64,000 bases of DNA, from contig NZ_JZJL01000014.1 of assembly GCF_000971335.1 (NCBI RefSeq), positions 1 through 64,000 on the forward strand, in the 5' to 3' direction. This DNA is from Chromobacterium vaccinii. GTDB taxonomy: Bacteria; Pseudomonadota; Gammaproteobacteria; Burkholderiales; Chromobacteriaceae. Position 1 is the stretch's first letter. Every line of letters starts with the position of its first letter. The notes below the pieces were generated by a model, which made no database searches, was not told the origin of the DNA, and saw only the letters and a list, made by a program, of their open reading frames with translations. The translations under genes and the position numbers were made by a program. Of this stretch, positions 1 through 7,989 are shown piece after piece.

Positions 1-46
1 GGAAGGCAGCCAGTCCGGCGGCGGGGGCGAGCAGGGCGGCGTCCAT
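1..46 (-). CDS. Start of a gene cut by the window edge
   Basis: An ATG on the minus strand lies 5 bp after the stop of the membrane-protein gene and opens a frame (MDAALLAPAAGLAAF...) that stays open to the edge. Only 15 residues are visible; they are hydrophobic, as in a membrane or exported protein. The tight spacing suggests one more operon member. Function cannot be told. Confidence 0.45.
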   Translation of the reverse strand, partial: MDAALLAPAAGLAAF

Positions 47-51
47 CGCGC

Positions 52-594
52 CTACCTCGCCAGCGCCAGCTGTTGCGCCAGCCGGCCGCGGATCAGCAGC
101 ACCGCCAGCACCGGGGCGACGCCGCCCAGCAGCGGATCGGCGCGCAGCCACAGCGCGACGCCGGCGGCGAGGCCGGAAGCCAGCAGCAGCCAGGCTGACA
201 CCCGCCGCACCTGCTCCGGGTCCGGATGCGGCTCGCCGATGAAGCCGAGCGGCGACAACAGCGTGGCGGCGAGGCCGGTGGCGAACACCGAGGCCAGCGC
301 CGGGGCTGCGCCGTAGCCGCGTCCCCACTGGTCGACCGCCTGGGCCGAGGCCAGGGCCAGCAGTCCGCCTATCGCCAGGTAGAGATCGACGCCGAGCGCG
401 ATCCAGCTGCCGGCTCGCCGCTTAAGCAGCCAGGCCGAGTGCGGCAGCGCCAGCAGGCCGCCGGCGAGGTAGGCGGCGGACCAGCGCGCGCCGGCGTCGC
501 CGGGGCCGAAGCGGCCCCAGAGCAGGAAGGCGATCGCCGGCGCGAAGGCGGCGGCGTGGATCAGATAGGAACGGCTCAGTTGGCGGATGGACAT
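52..594 (-). CDS. Small polytopic membrane protein of the biosynthetic operon
   Basis: The protein is about 180 residues with roughly five or six hydrophobic segments (for example residues 11-27, 43-55, 67-84 and 135-175), so it should sit in the inner membrane. I chose the ATG at 594 because GAGGAG lies 5 bases upstream; a longer frame reaches 669 without a better start and would overlap the dioxygenase gene. It follows the dioxygenase gene by 19 bp, so it is probably cotranscribed. A role in export, self-protection or membrane-bound tailoring is possible but is inference; I do not recognise a family. Confidence 0.7.
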   Translation of the reverse strand: MSIRQLSRSYLIHAAAFAPAIAFLLWGRFGPGDAGARWSAAYLAGGLLALPHSAWLLKRRAGSWIALGVDLYLAIGGLLALASAQAVDQWGRGYGAAPALASVFATGLAATLLSPLGFIGEPHPDPEQVRRVSAWLLLASGLAAGVALWLRADPLLGGVAPVLAVLLIRGRLAQQLALAR

Positions 595-613
595 GGATCT
601 CCTCGCAATGGGT

Positions 614-1675
614 TCAGTCGAACAGCGCGACCTGGATTTCGCGCGGACCCTTGAATGGATTGCGGCCATGGGCGACGGCGATGTTGTCCAGCAGCAGCAG
701 GTCGCCGCGCTGCCAGGGGAAGGCGATTTCCTCGGCCTCCAGCGCGTCGTAGACCGGCGCCAGGTCTTCCGGCGCGATGGCCTCGCCGTCGCCCATACGC
801 ACCTCGTACGGCCGCGCGGGCCGGTCGCGGTACAGCAGCCGGATGTATTCGTAGCCGGCCGCGCCCATCGAGCGCGCGTTGTTGTGCTGGGTGGACAGCT
901 GGTTGAACCAGATTTCCTCGCCGGTGGCCGGATGGCGCGCGGTGGCGCCGCCGACGTGGGATACGGTCAGGCTGCCGTCGTCCAGCCAGCGGTAGTCCAG
1001 ATCGGTGTCGCGGCACAGCTGTTCGATGCGGGCCGGATCGTCGCTCTGAAACACGTCGTCCCAAGGCCGGTGGTATTCGCGCAGCGTGGAGTTGCGCGGC
1101 TCGCCGTCGGCGCTCGGGCGGCGGAAATTGCGCAGGTACTGGATGCCGCGCGCGCGGAAACGCTCCACCAGCTCGGGCGGCAGCCGCCGCGTCACCGCCC
1201 GCATATCGCAGATCACGGTCTCGCCGCCGCTGTCCGACGGCTGTTTGCAGAAGAAAGCCAGTTTGCGCGGATAGTGCGCCATATAGGCCTTTTCCTGGTG
1301 CAACCCTATCTTCAGCGAGGGGGGAATGCGGGTGGACTCGTAGACCTTGCCGTCTATATTGCGGCGCGGCGTGGCGCCGCCGATATAGCCGAAGGCGTGC
1401 TCCGGATGCAGCCCGGCGATGGCCTGGAAATCGGCGGTGTCGCGCAGCGCGAAGCCGCGCAGCAGCAGGCTGCCGTATTCCAGCAGCGCCTGCTCCAGCG
1501 CCGCCAGGCTGCCGCGGTACCAGTCGGCGACCGCGGCCGGGCTGTCGCGCAGCGCTTGCTCCCTGGGCGTGATCAGCAGCGGCATCCGCCACGGCGACAG
1601 CGGGCGGCACTCCACCCTCGGGTCGTGTTGCAGACCCAGCCCGCAGCGCGGATCGGCATCGGCGGCGTGTTCCAT
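614..1675 (-). CDS. TauD/SyrP-type Fe(II)/2-oxoglutarate dioxygenase
   Basis: A 353-residue protein of the TauD/TfdA superfamily. The iron-binding facial triad is visible as His126-Gln-Glu128 (the H-x-E variant common in SyrP-like hydroxylases of amino-acid and carrier-bound substrates) and the distal His336 in AHGRNPF, with Arg345 placed to bind 2-oxoglutarate. These enzymes hydroxylate, desaturate or epoxidise unactivated carbons in the cytoplasm. GAGGAG lies just upstream of the ATG. Position after the methyltransferase (15 bp gap) makes it a late tailoring enzyme of the operon. Members of the superfamily also make isonitriles from N-carboxymethyl groups, but nothing here proves that chemistry. 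Confidence 0.88.
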   Translation of the reverse strand: MEHAADADPRCGLGLQHDPRVECRPLSPWRMPLLITPREQALRDSPAAVADWYRGSLAALEQALLEYGSLLLRGFALRDTADFQAIAGLHPEHAFGYIGGATPRRNIDGKVYESTRIPPSLKIGLHQEKAYMAHYPRKLAFFCKQPSDSGGETVICDMRAVTRRLPPELVERFRARGIQYLRNFRRPSADGEPRNSTLREYHRPWDDVFQSDDPARIEQLCRDTDLDYRWLDDGSLTVSHVGGATARHPATGEEIWFNQLSTQHNNARSMGAAGYEYIRLLYRDRPARPYEVRMGDGEAIAPEDLAPVYDALEAEEIAFPWQRGDLLLLDNIAVAHGRNPFKGPREIQVALFD

Positions 1676-1690
1676 CGTCGTCTCCTCGCT

Positions 1691-2353
1691 TCAGGCCGGC
1701 AGCGGCTTGCGGATCAGGATTTCGAAGCCCAGCGCGCCCAGGCCGATGCCGGGGCTGGTCACCGCGCTGCAGTCGGCGAGGCCGGCCTCGGCCACCAGCG
1801 CGCGCGCCTCGTCCAGCGTCACCTTCTCTTCGACGTGGGTGGGCGGGTAGCCGACGGCGGCGCGCATCTGGGTGAATTTCTCCAGCAGCGCCGGCGACAC
1901 GTCGCGGCGCATGTCGTGCACCAGGCCGATGCCGCCCGGCTGCAGCACGCGGTACATTTCGGTCAGGCTCTTGAGCTTGTCCGGCAGATGGTGCAGCGTG
2001 GCGCGGCTGACCGCCATCGCCAGGCTGCCGTCGGCGAACGGCAGGTTCTGCGCGTCGCCGACTTTCAGCTCGATCACGCCTTCCAAACCCAGCTCGGCTA
2101 TGCGCGGGCGGCCGCCGTCCAACATGGTTTCGTCCAGGTCCAGGCCGACGAAGCGCCAGTCCTTGAACACCGGGTCGGCGGCCAGGCGCACCGGCACCAC
2201 GGCGGTGGCGGTGCCGATGTCGACCAGCGCGCCGGGCGCCATGTCGCGGGCCAGCTGGCGGATGCGGGCGACGAAAAGCACGTCCCACGGCTCCAGCGCC
2301 TGCGAGGCGAAACGGTCGTATTCGTCGGCGGGGCGGAGGTTTTTCAGTAGCAT
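1691..2353 (-). CDS. Class I SAM-dependent methyltransferase
   Basis: A 220-residue protein with Rossmann-type methyltransferase motifs: motif I DIGTAT at residues 45-50, the acidic post-I strand VGLDLDE near residue 69, and a later strand HHLPDKLKSL leading to LQPGGIGLVHDM, a typical UbiE/Methyltransf_11 pattern. The ATG at 2353 has GGAG at a good distance; a TTG at 2374 is in frame but less likely. It would methylate an O, N or C atom of the pathway intermediate using SAM. It lies 49 bp after the citrate-synthase-like gene and 15 bp before the dioxygenase gene. Confidence 0.87.
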   Translation of the reverse strand: MLLKNLRPADEYDRFASQALEPWDVLFVARIRQLARDMAPGALVDIGTATAVVPVRLAADPVFKDWRFVGLDLDETMLDGGRPRIAELGLEGVIELKVGDAQNLPFADGSLAMAVSRATLHHLPDKLKSLTEMYRVLQPGGIGLVHDMRRDVSPALLEKFTQMRAAVGYPPTHVEEKVTLDEARALVAEAGLADCSAVTSPGIGLGALGFEILIRKPLPA

Positions 2354-2401
2354 CGGGTTTCTCCAATTAAACAAACAGGGTGGCGAGCGGCTTCGTCGCG
2401 T

Positions 2402-3583
2402 TCAAAGCCAGCCGACGGGGACGGTGGCCAACAACTTCCGGGCCGCCTTGCTGCTGACGCCGAAGGCGGGCCGGTCGCGGCGCTCTATCGCGTGCGCCAC
2501 CATCGCGGCGACGCGGGCGCACAGCCCCAGCCCGACTCCCCAGCGCGGCTCTTCCACGCCCAGGTCCAGCAGCGCGGCGGCGGTGATGAAGTCGATGTTG
2601 GGCCGCAGGCCCTTGCGCTCCAGCGCGCGGCGGCAGGCGAGGTCGAACAGCCGGATATGCGGGCCTTCGAAGCCCCATTCGGCGAACAGAGCGCGGATAT
2701 GCGGCGGGCGCGGGTCTTCGACGAACAGCGGATGGCCGAAGCCGAACAGCAGCTGGCCGGGCGAATCCAGCGCGGCGTCGACGGCGGCATGGACCGCGTC
2801 GTCGCCGGCGTCCGGGCCGATGGCTTTCAGCCAGGCCAGCGCCTCCTCGGCGGCGCCGACGTGCTTGGGGCCGCTGGCCATGAAGCCGGCCGCCACCGCC
2901 TGCGTCAGCGTGACGCCGGTGCCGATGGCGACGCGCGGCACCAGCACCGTCGGCGTGATGTAGCCGAAGCCGGCGTGCCAGGCCACCAGCAGCGCGTCGA
3001 CGACGCGGATGGCGGTTGCATCGCGGCGGACGGCGCGCATCGCGGCCAGTACCCGCTCGGCGTGGCGGCCGCCGCCGGACTCGGCCCTGCCGCTCAGCGC
3101 CGCCGCCAGGAAGGCCGGCGCGCAGGCGATGGCGGCCAGGCCCTGGATAAAGTCCTCGTCCTCCGGCAGGCCGCTGACGGCCGCCTGTTCGCGGGCGACG
3201 TCCTCCAGCGCCGACAGATCGGCCAGGAAGCCGCAGGCGGCGGCCTGCACCATGCCGGCGCCGCTGGCCGCCACCGTCCGCGCCGCGGCGATGGCGGGTT
3301 GGCCGGCTTCGTCAACTAGCGCCGCGGATACGGCGGCGAGCGCGGCGTCCACCGATTCGGCGACGGCGGGTTCCGGCATCTCGCCGAACCACACCCGCCA
3401 CAGCGCGCTGGCGAAATCGATGCCGCCTATCAGTTCGTTCAGATTGCTGCCGCGCACCCACAGGCCTTCGTTGGGCTCGATGGTGGCGCCGTCGATGTCC
3501 GTTCCGCGGTACAAGGTGCGGGGGCCGCCGAACAGCGATTGCGGCGCTGCCTCAGACGGCGGCGTGGCGACGGTCTGCGTCAT
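2402..3583 (-). CDS. Citrate-synthase-like (citryl-CoA lyase family) enzyme
   Basis: A 393-residue citrate synthase family protein. The three catalytic positions are preserved: His241 in GPKHVGA, His284 in GFGHPLF (equivalent to the GYGHAV histidine) and Asp331 in NIDF. The fold condenses an acyl-CoA enolate with a 2-oxoacid, or runs the reverse lyase reaction. The sequence is remote from housekeeping citrate synthase and there is no TCA-cycle context, so a specialised substrate is likely. Its first 32 bp overlap the end of the acyl-CoA dehydrogenase gene in another frame, which implies coupled translation. Confidence 0.85.
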   Translation of the reverse strand: MTQTVATPPSEAAPQSLFGGPRTLYRGTDIDGATIEPNEGLWVRGSNLNELIGGIDFASALWRVWFGEMPEPAVAESVDAALAAVSAALVDEAGQPAIAAARTVAASGAGMVQAAACGFLADLSALEDVAREQAAVSGLPEDEDFIQGLAAIACAPAFLAAALSGRAESGGGRHAERVLAAMRAVRRDATAIRVVDALLVAWHAGFGYITPTVLVPRVAIGTGVTLTQAVAAGFMASGPKHVGAAEEALAWLKAIGPDAGDDAVHAAVDAALDSPGQLLFGFGHPLFVEDPRPPHIRALFAEWGFEGPHIRLFDLACRRALERKGLRPNIDFITAAALLDLGVEEPRWGVGLGLCARVAAMVAHAIERRDRPAFGVSSKAARKLLATVPVGWL

Positions 3584-5432
3584 GGCTGTCCTCCTGGGCG
3601 AGTTCGTCGATGGCGACGGCGATGGCCGCGGCCGGCAGGTCGGCGATGATCCTGCCGTGCAAGTGCACGGTCGGCAGGATGTTGGCGAAGAAGTAGCGGG
3701 CGGTTTTCAGCTTGCCGCGATAGAAGGCGGCCTCGGTCTGCGGCAGCTCCCGCTCCAGCGCGCGCGCGGCGAGATGGGCGCCTTCCAGCAGCGTCCAGCC
3801 GGCGACGGTATAGCCCAGCATTTCCAGGAAGCGGGTGTAGAACTGGCTGCTCTCCCGCATGCGGCCGTCGCGCACGGCTTCGCCTATCCGCTCCAGCGCG
3901 GCTTCCACGGCGGCCATCGCCTCGTCCAGCTGTCGCGACAGCGGCGCCGATTCGGCGGAGGCGTCGGCGTTTTCCAGGAAGGCGTCCAGTTCCTCGCGCA
4001 GATATTTGATCAGGCGGGAGTTGCGGCCGAAGCCCAGCTTGTCGCGCACCAGATCCTGCGCCTGGATGTAGTTGGTGCCTTCCCAGATCGACAGGATCTT
4101 CACGTCGCGCGCGTTCTGCTCCACCGGGTAGGCGTCGGTGTAGCCGATGCCGCCGTGCACCTGTATCGCCAGTTCGCAGATCCGCCAGGCCTGGTCAGAG
4201 ACGAAGGCCTTGCACACCGGGGTCAGCAGCTGGACCAGCTTGCGCTGTTTCTCCACCTTCATCTCGTCCGGCGCGGCCTCGGCCTCCAGCGCGAAGGCCT
4301 CGGTGGAGGCGGCGGTGAGCTTGCCCAACAGGCCGCGGCAGCCTTCGACGCGGGCTTTCATCTCCAACAGCATCCGCTGCACGTCGCCGTGCTCGGCGAT
4401 AGGCAGGCTGGGCGCGCCGCTGTCCGAGGTGCGCTCGATCGCGCGGCCTTGCAGGCGTTTGGCGGCGAACTCCACCGAGTGCAGATAGGCCGACGAGGCC
4501 AGGCCCAGGCCGATGACCGCGGTGCTGATGCGCGCCTGGTTCATCAGCGGGATCAGCTGCAGCAGGCCGGCGTTCTTGCGGCCGCCCAAGAGCGCGCCGC
4601 GGGTGACGCCCTGGCGGCCGAAGACCAGCCGGGTATTGGCGCAGCCCTTCAGGCCCATCTTGACCGGCAGTTCGGCGCACTCGACGAAGTTTTCCTCCAG
4701 CTCGCCGGTTTCCGGATTCGGCCAGAAGCGCGGCACCAGCAGGCAGGACAGCGAGTAGGAGCTGCCGCCGGCGTTGCCCAGGCGGCCGAGCACGAAGTAG
4801 ACGGTGTTGTCGGTCAGGCTGTGCATGCCGGCCGAGATGAACACTTTCTCGCCGGTCACCGCGTAGACGCCTTCCTGCGGCAGCGGCTCGGCCAGCGTCT
4901 TCACCGCGGTCAGGTCGCTGCCGGCTTGGGCCTCGGTGGCGCAGAAGCAGGCGTCCCATTCGTGGCGCTGCAATTTGTCCAGGTAGACGGCCTTCTGCTC
5001 CGGCGTGCCGTGCAGGCGGAACAGCTTGATCGCCGGCAGGTTGAAGCCGCCGTAGGTCATGAAGGCCGGATTGGCGCCCATGAACATTTCCTGTATCGCC
5101 TGGCGGACGATGGGCGGCAGGGCGGGGCGGTGGACGTCGCCGCCATTGCCCAGCACCGGCACCCATTCCTGCTTGTAGCGTTGCCACAGCGGGTGGAATT
5201 CACGCGGGATCTCCACCTCGCCGTTGTCCAGCAGCCGGCACTCCTGGCGGTCGGATGCCTGGTAGGCGCGGCCCAGGTCCAGCGCGAAATCGCGCGCCTT
5301 CTCCAGCAGGAGGTCGTAATGGCCGCGGTCGCGGTTGTCGAACGGCGGGCGCGACAGGAATCGGCGCGCGGCCTGGTTCTGCTCCCACAGGAAGAAGCGC
5401 AGCTCGCGCAGGCTGACTTTGTAAGCGGACAT
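3552..5432 (-). CDS. Acyl-CoA dehydrogenase, about 600-residue subfamily
   Basis: A 626-residue flavoprotein of the long acyl-CoA dehydrogenase subgroup with an extra C-terminal helical domain. Visible are the FAD/substrate motif CATEAQAGSD (164-173), the KVFISAG segment, HGGIGYTDAYPVEQ (426-439) and the catalytic base Glu451 in IWEGTNYIQ. It should introduce an alpha,beta double bond into a thioester-bound acyl chain, passing electrons to ETF. AAGGAA precedes the ATG. In this operon it probably desaturates a carrier-bound or CoA-bound intermediate; a purely catabolic role is less likely given the neighbours. Confidence 0.92.
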   Translation of the reverse strand: MSAYKVSLRELRFFLWEQNQAARRFLSRPPFDNRDRGHYDLLLEKARDFALDLGRAYQASDRQECRLLDNGEVEIPREFHPLWQRYKQEWVPVLGNGGDVHRPALPPIVRQAIQEMFMGANPAFMTYGGFNLPAIKLFRLHGTPEQKAVYLDKLQRHEWDACFCATEAQAGSDLTAVKTLAEPLPQEGVYAVTGEKVFISAGMHSLTDNTVYFVLGRLGNAGGSSYSLSCLLVPRFWPNPETGELEENFVECAELPVKMGLKGCANTRLVFGRQGVTRGALLGGRKNAGLLQLIPLMNQARISTAVIGLGLASSAYLHSVEFAAKRLQGRAIERTSDSGAPSLPIAEHGDVQRMLLEMKARVEGCRGLLGKLTAASTEAFALEAEAAPDEMKVEKQRKLVQLLTPVCKAFVSDQAWRICELAIQVHGGIGYTDAYPVEQNARDVKILSIWEGTNYIQAQDLVRDKLGFGRNSRLIKYLREELDAFLENADASAESAPLSRQLDEAMAAVEAALERIGEAVRDGRMRESSQFYTRFLEMLGYTVAGWTLLEGAHLAARALERELPQTEAAFYRGKLKTARYFFANILPTVHLHGRIIADLPAAAIAVAIDELAQEDSHDADRRHAAV

Positions 5433-5453
5433 ATCGTTTTTCCTTGTTGGCGT

Positions 5454-6437
5454 TCAGGCCGCGGCGGAAATCCTGGCCACGACGGCGCCGGAGACGCCGC
5501 ACAGCGCGGCGTCCCACAGCAGGGCGGCGGCTTGCTGGCCGGGCCGCAGCGAGGCGCGCAGCTCCATCAGCGCCAGCAGCGGATCGGCGTTGGAAAGATG
5601 GCTGCCCGCTCGCGCCATGCGGCGTTCCGGCGCGACGCCCAGTTCGTCGGCCACGCGGGCGGCGAAGGCGGGGCCGAAACCGGCCGGCAGCATGCAGTCG
5701 ATGTCGGACGGGCGGATGCGCGCCTTGTCCAGCGCCGCGCGCGCGGCGGCCAGGGCCCGCGGCAGCAGCTGGTCGGCCAGCCGGTCCGGCGCGAGCGCCC
5801 ACGGATTGGCGATGGCTTCGCCGTAGTGGACGGCGTGGGACTCGATGGCGCCCCAGCCGCCTTCGCCGCCGTCCAGCAGCATCGCCGCCGCGCCGTCGCC
5901 GTAGGCCACCAGATCGCCCCAGGCGCGGAAGAACGGGTACAGCCATTTGTCGGTGGCCACCAGCAGCACGCGGCCGCCCAGCCGAACCAGCGCGTCGACC
6001 AGGGGCAGCGCGTTGTAGGCGCCGGCGGTGCCGGACTGGCCGACCGCGAACGGCAGCGCCTCGTCCAGGCCCAGCGCGTGCTGGACGCGGCCGGCCACCG
6101 ATTCGTTGATGCGCTGGTTCAGCGAGGCGCTGGCGACGACGATGTGGCTGACCGCGGCCAGCTCCTCTGCGGCGACTTGCTCGCGCAGCGCGGCCACGGC
6201 CTGCAGCGCCAGGTCGGCGTGGCTGAGCTTGGCTTCGGCCACCGGCAGCGCGGCTGGGGAACCGGGCATCAGCCGCAGGCTTTCCTTCTCGTCCAGCCGG
6301 CCTTTGCCGCGCGGCAGCGCGCTGGCGGCGGACGGGAACAGCAGATGGCCGTAGCCGAAGTTGCGTTCGGCGGCCTGCACGCCGTGGAAGTCGGAGCGCT
6401 CCGGCACGGCGGAGGCGATGGCGCGGATTCTGAGCAT
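5454..6437 (-). CDS. KAS III-like thiolase-fold protein lacking the catalytic cysteine
   Basis: A 327-residue protein with the overall layout of 3-oxoacyl-ACP synthase III: an ASASLNQRINESVAGRVQHAL segment (split by family alignment), a nucleophile-loop region PFAVGQSGTAGAYNAL, and a C-terminal half with SHLSNADPLLALMELR. Where FabH has the ACSGF cysteine this protein has Gly/Ser, and the HQAN histidine region reads LPAGFGPAF. No Cys-His-Asn triad can be assembled. It may act as a non-condensing acyltransferase, a partner subunit or a substrate-binding protein. It begins 4 bp after the ligase stop and ends 21 bp before the dehydrogenase start. Confidence 0.82.
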   Translation of the reverse strand: MLRIRAIASAVPERSDFHGVQAAERNFGYGHLLFPSAASALPRGKGRLDEKESLRLMPGSPAALPVAEAKLSHADLALQAVAALREQVAAEELAAVSHIVVASASLNQRINESVAGRVQHALGLDEALPFAVGQSGTAGAYNALPLVDALVRLGGRVLLVATDKWLYPFFRAWGDLVAYGDGAAAMLLDGGEGGWGAIESHAVHYGEAIANPWALAPDRLADQLLPRALAAARAALDKARIRPSDIDCMLPAGFGPAFAARVADELGVAPERRMARAGSHLSNADPLLALMELRASLRPGQQAAALLWDAALCGVSGAVVARISAAA

Positions 6438-6441
6438 GGCG

Positions 6442-7989
6442 TCACCCGTTGATGGTGGAGGAGGAGGCGAACAGGCCGATCAGCCGCTGTTTCAGCTCTT
6501 TGCGGTCTATCTTGCCGTTGGGATTGCGCGGCAGCGGCCCGGCGTGGAAGGCCAGGCGCTGCGGCGTCATGTAGCCGGGCAGCCGCTCCCGGCACAGCCG
6601 GAGCAGATCGGCCTCGGCCACGCCGTCCGCCGCGTGCAGGCTGACGACGATGGCCTCGCCCAGCATCGGATGCGGCACGCCGAAGGCGGCCGCTTCGCGC
6701 ACGCCGGGGTGGGAAAACAGGACCTCCTCCACCTCGGTGGGGCTGACGCGGTAGCCGGAGGTCTTGATCATGTCGTCGCCGCGGGTGACGAAGTACAGAT
6801 AGCCTTCGTCGTCGCGGTAGACGATGTCGCCGGACCAGACGGCGACGTCGCCGCGCGGAATCTGGCCGTGGGGACCCTGCCATGGCCGGAAGCGGCGGGC
6901 GGTCAGCTCCGGATCGTTCCAATAGCCCAGCGTGACGAAGGCGCCGCGGTGCACCAGCTCGCCCGGCTCGCCCGGCGCGCATTCGCCGCCGTCGGGCCGC
7001 AGCACGCGGATGTCGGCGTTGGGCACGGCCTTGCCGATGGAGCCGGGGCGCGAGGCGGCGTCTTCCGGCTGCAGATAGGTGGAGCGGAAGGCCTCGGTCA
7101 GGCCATACATCAGATAAGGCCTGGCTTGCGGAAAGGCCTGGCGCAGCCGGTCCAGCAGCGGACCCGGCATGTGGCCGCCGGTATTGGCGAAGCGGCGCAC
7201 GCGCGCGCCGGTTTGCGCCGGCCAATCGGCGGCCATCAGCTGCATCCACAGCGGCGGCACGCCGGTGATGGCGGTGACGCCGTGGCGCTCGCAGAAGGCG
7301 GGCACTTCGTTGGGCTGCAAAAAGTCCAGCGGCGCGTAGCAGGCGGCGCTGGCCAGCGCGGTGCTCAACTGGCTGAGGCCGGCGTCGAAGCTCAGCGGCA
7401 GGATGCCGAGTATCACGTCGTCTTCGGCCAGGCCCAGGTAGGCCGACACGCTGTCGGCGCCGGCCACCAGGTTACGCTGCGACAGCACCACGCCCTTGGG
7501 ACGGCCGGTGGAGCCGGAGGTGTACAGGATGGCGGCCGGATCGCTGTCCACCACCGCCGGCTCCGGCGCCGCCAGCGAGGCCTCGGGCAGCGCTTCCAGC
7601 CGCCAGGCGTCGAGCGTCAGCCCGTCCAGCGCCTCTTTGAGCCGCTGCAGCCGGGGGCCGCTGCTGAGCAGCAGGCGCGCGCCGCTGTCCTGCAGGATGT
7701 GGCGCACCTGGGCCGGCTTCAGTTGCGGGTTGATCGGCACCAGGATGGCGCCGCGGGCGTTGACGGCCAGCATCATCGCCACGGTGTCGTATTGCTTGCC
7801 GGCGTACACCGCTACCCGGTCGCCGGGCTCGATGCCGGCGGCGGCCAGGCGCTCGGCATGGCCGCGGACGTCGGCCAGCAGCCGGGCGTAGTCCGCGCGC
7901 GTGTCGCCCTGGACGAAGGCCGGCCGCCCGCCGTGGCGCTCGGCGCTCAGTTGCAGCAGATGATAGAGGCTGACGCGGGCGCGGTTCAT
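6442..7989 (-). CDS. AMP-forming acyl/aminoacyl ligase
   Basis: A 515-residue ANL-superfamily enzyme. The P-loop YTSGSTGRPKG is at 156-166, YGLTEAFRSTY follows in mid-protein, the hinge region contains TSGYRVSPTEVEEVL, and the C-terminal adenylation lysine is Lys493 in NGKIDRK. The ATG at 7989 overlaps the decarboxylase stop (ATGA), so the two are coupled. This ligase-decarboxylase pairing recalls exosortase-A-associated gene pairs and the VinN/VinO and BtrJ/BtrK carrier-protein pairs, which points to an amino acid as substrate. Substrate choice is inference. Confidence 0.9.
   Translation of the reverse strand: MNRARVSLYHLLQLSAERHGGRPAFVQGDTRADYARLLADVRGHAERLAAAGIEPGDRVAVYAGKQYDTVAMMLAVNARGAILVPINPQLKPAQVRHILQDSGARLLLSSGPRLQRLKEALDGLTLDAWRLEALPEASLAAPEPAVVDSDPAAILYTSGSTGRPKGVVLSQRNLVAGADSVSAYLGLAEDDVILGILPLSFDAGLSQLSTALASAACYAPLDFLQPNEVPAFCERHGVTAITGVPPLWMQLMAADWPAQTGARVRRFANTGGHMPGPLLDRLRQAFPQARPYLMYGLTEAFRSTYLQPEDAASRPGSIGKAVPNADIRVLRPDGGECAPGEPGELVHRGAFVTLGYWNDPELTARRFRPWQGPHGQIPRGDVAVWSGDIVYRDDEGYLYFVTRGDDMIKTSGYRVSPTEVEEVLFSHPGVREAAAFGVPHPMLGEAIVVSLHAADGVAEADLLRLCRERLPGYMTPQRLAFHAGPLPRNPNGKIDRKELKQRLIGLFASSSTING

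Noticed and set aside
576-2366. A 596-codon minus-strand frame overlapping the dioxygenase and methyltransferase genes
   Set aside because: Arg/Pro/Gly-rich shadow frame; the other frame encodes recognised motifs.
3009-6452. A 1147-codon plus-strand frame across the citrate-synthase, dehydrogenase and KAS III genes
   Set aside because: Shadow frame of genes on the opposite strand in high-GC DNA; no motif, no ribosome site.
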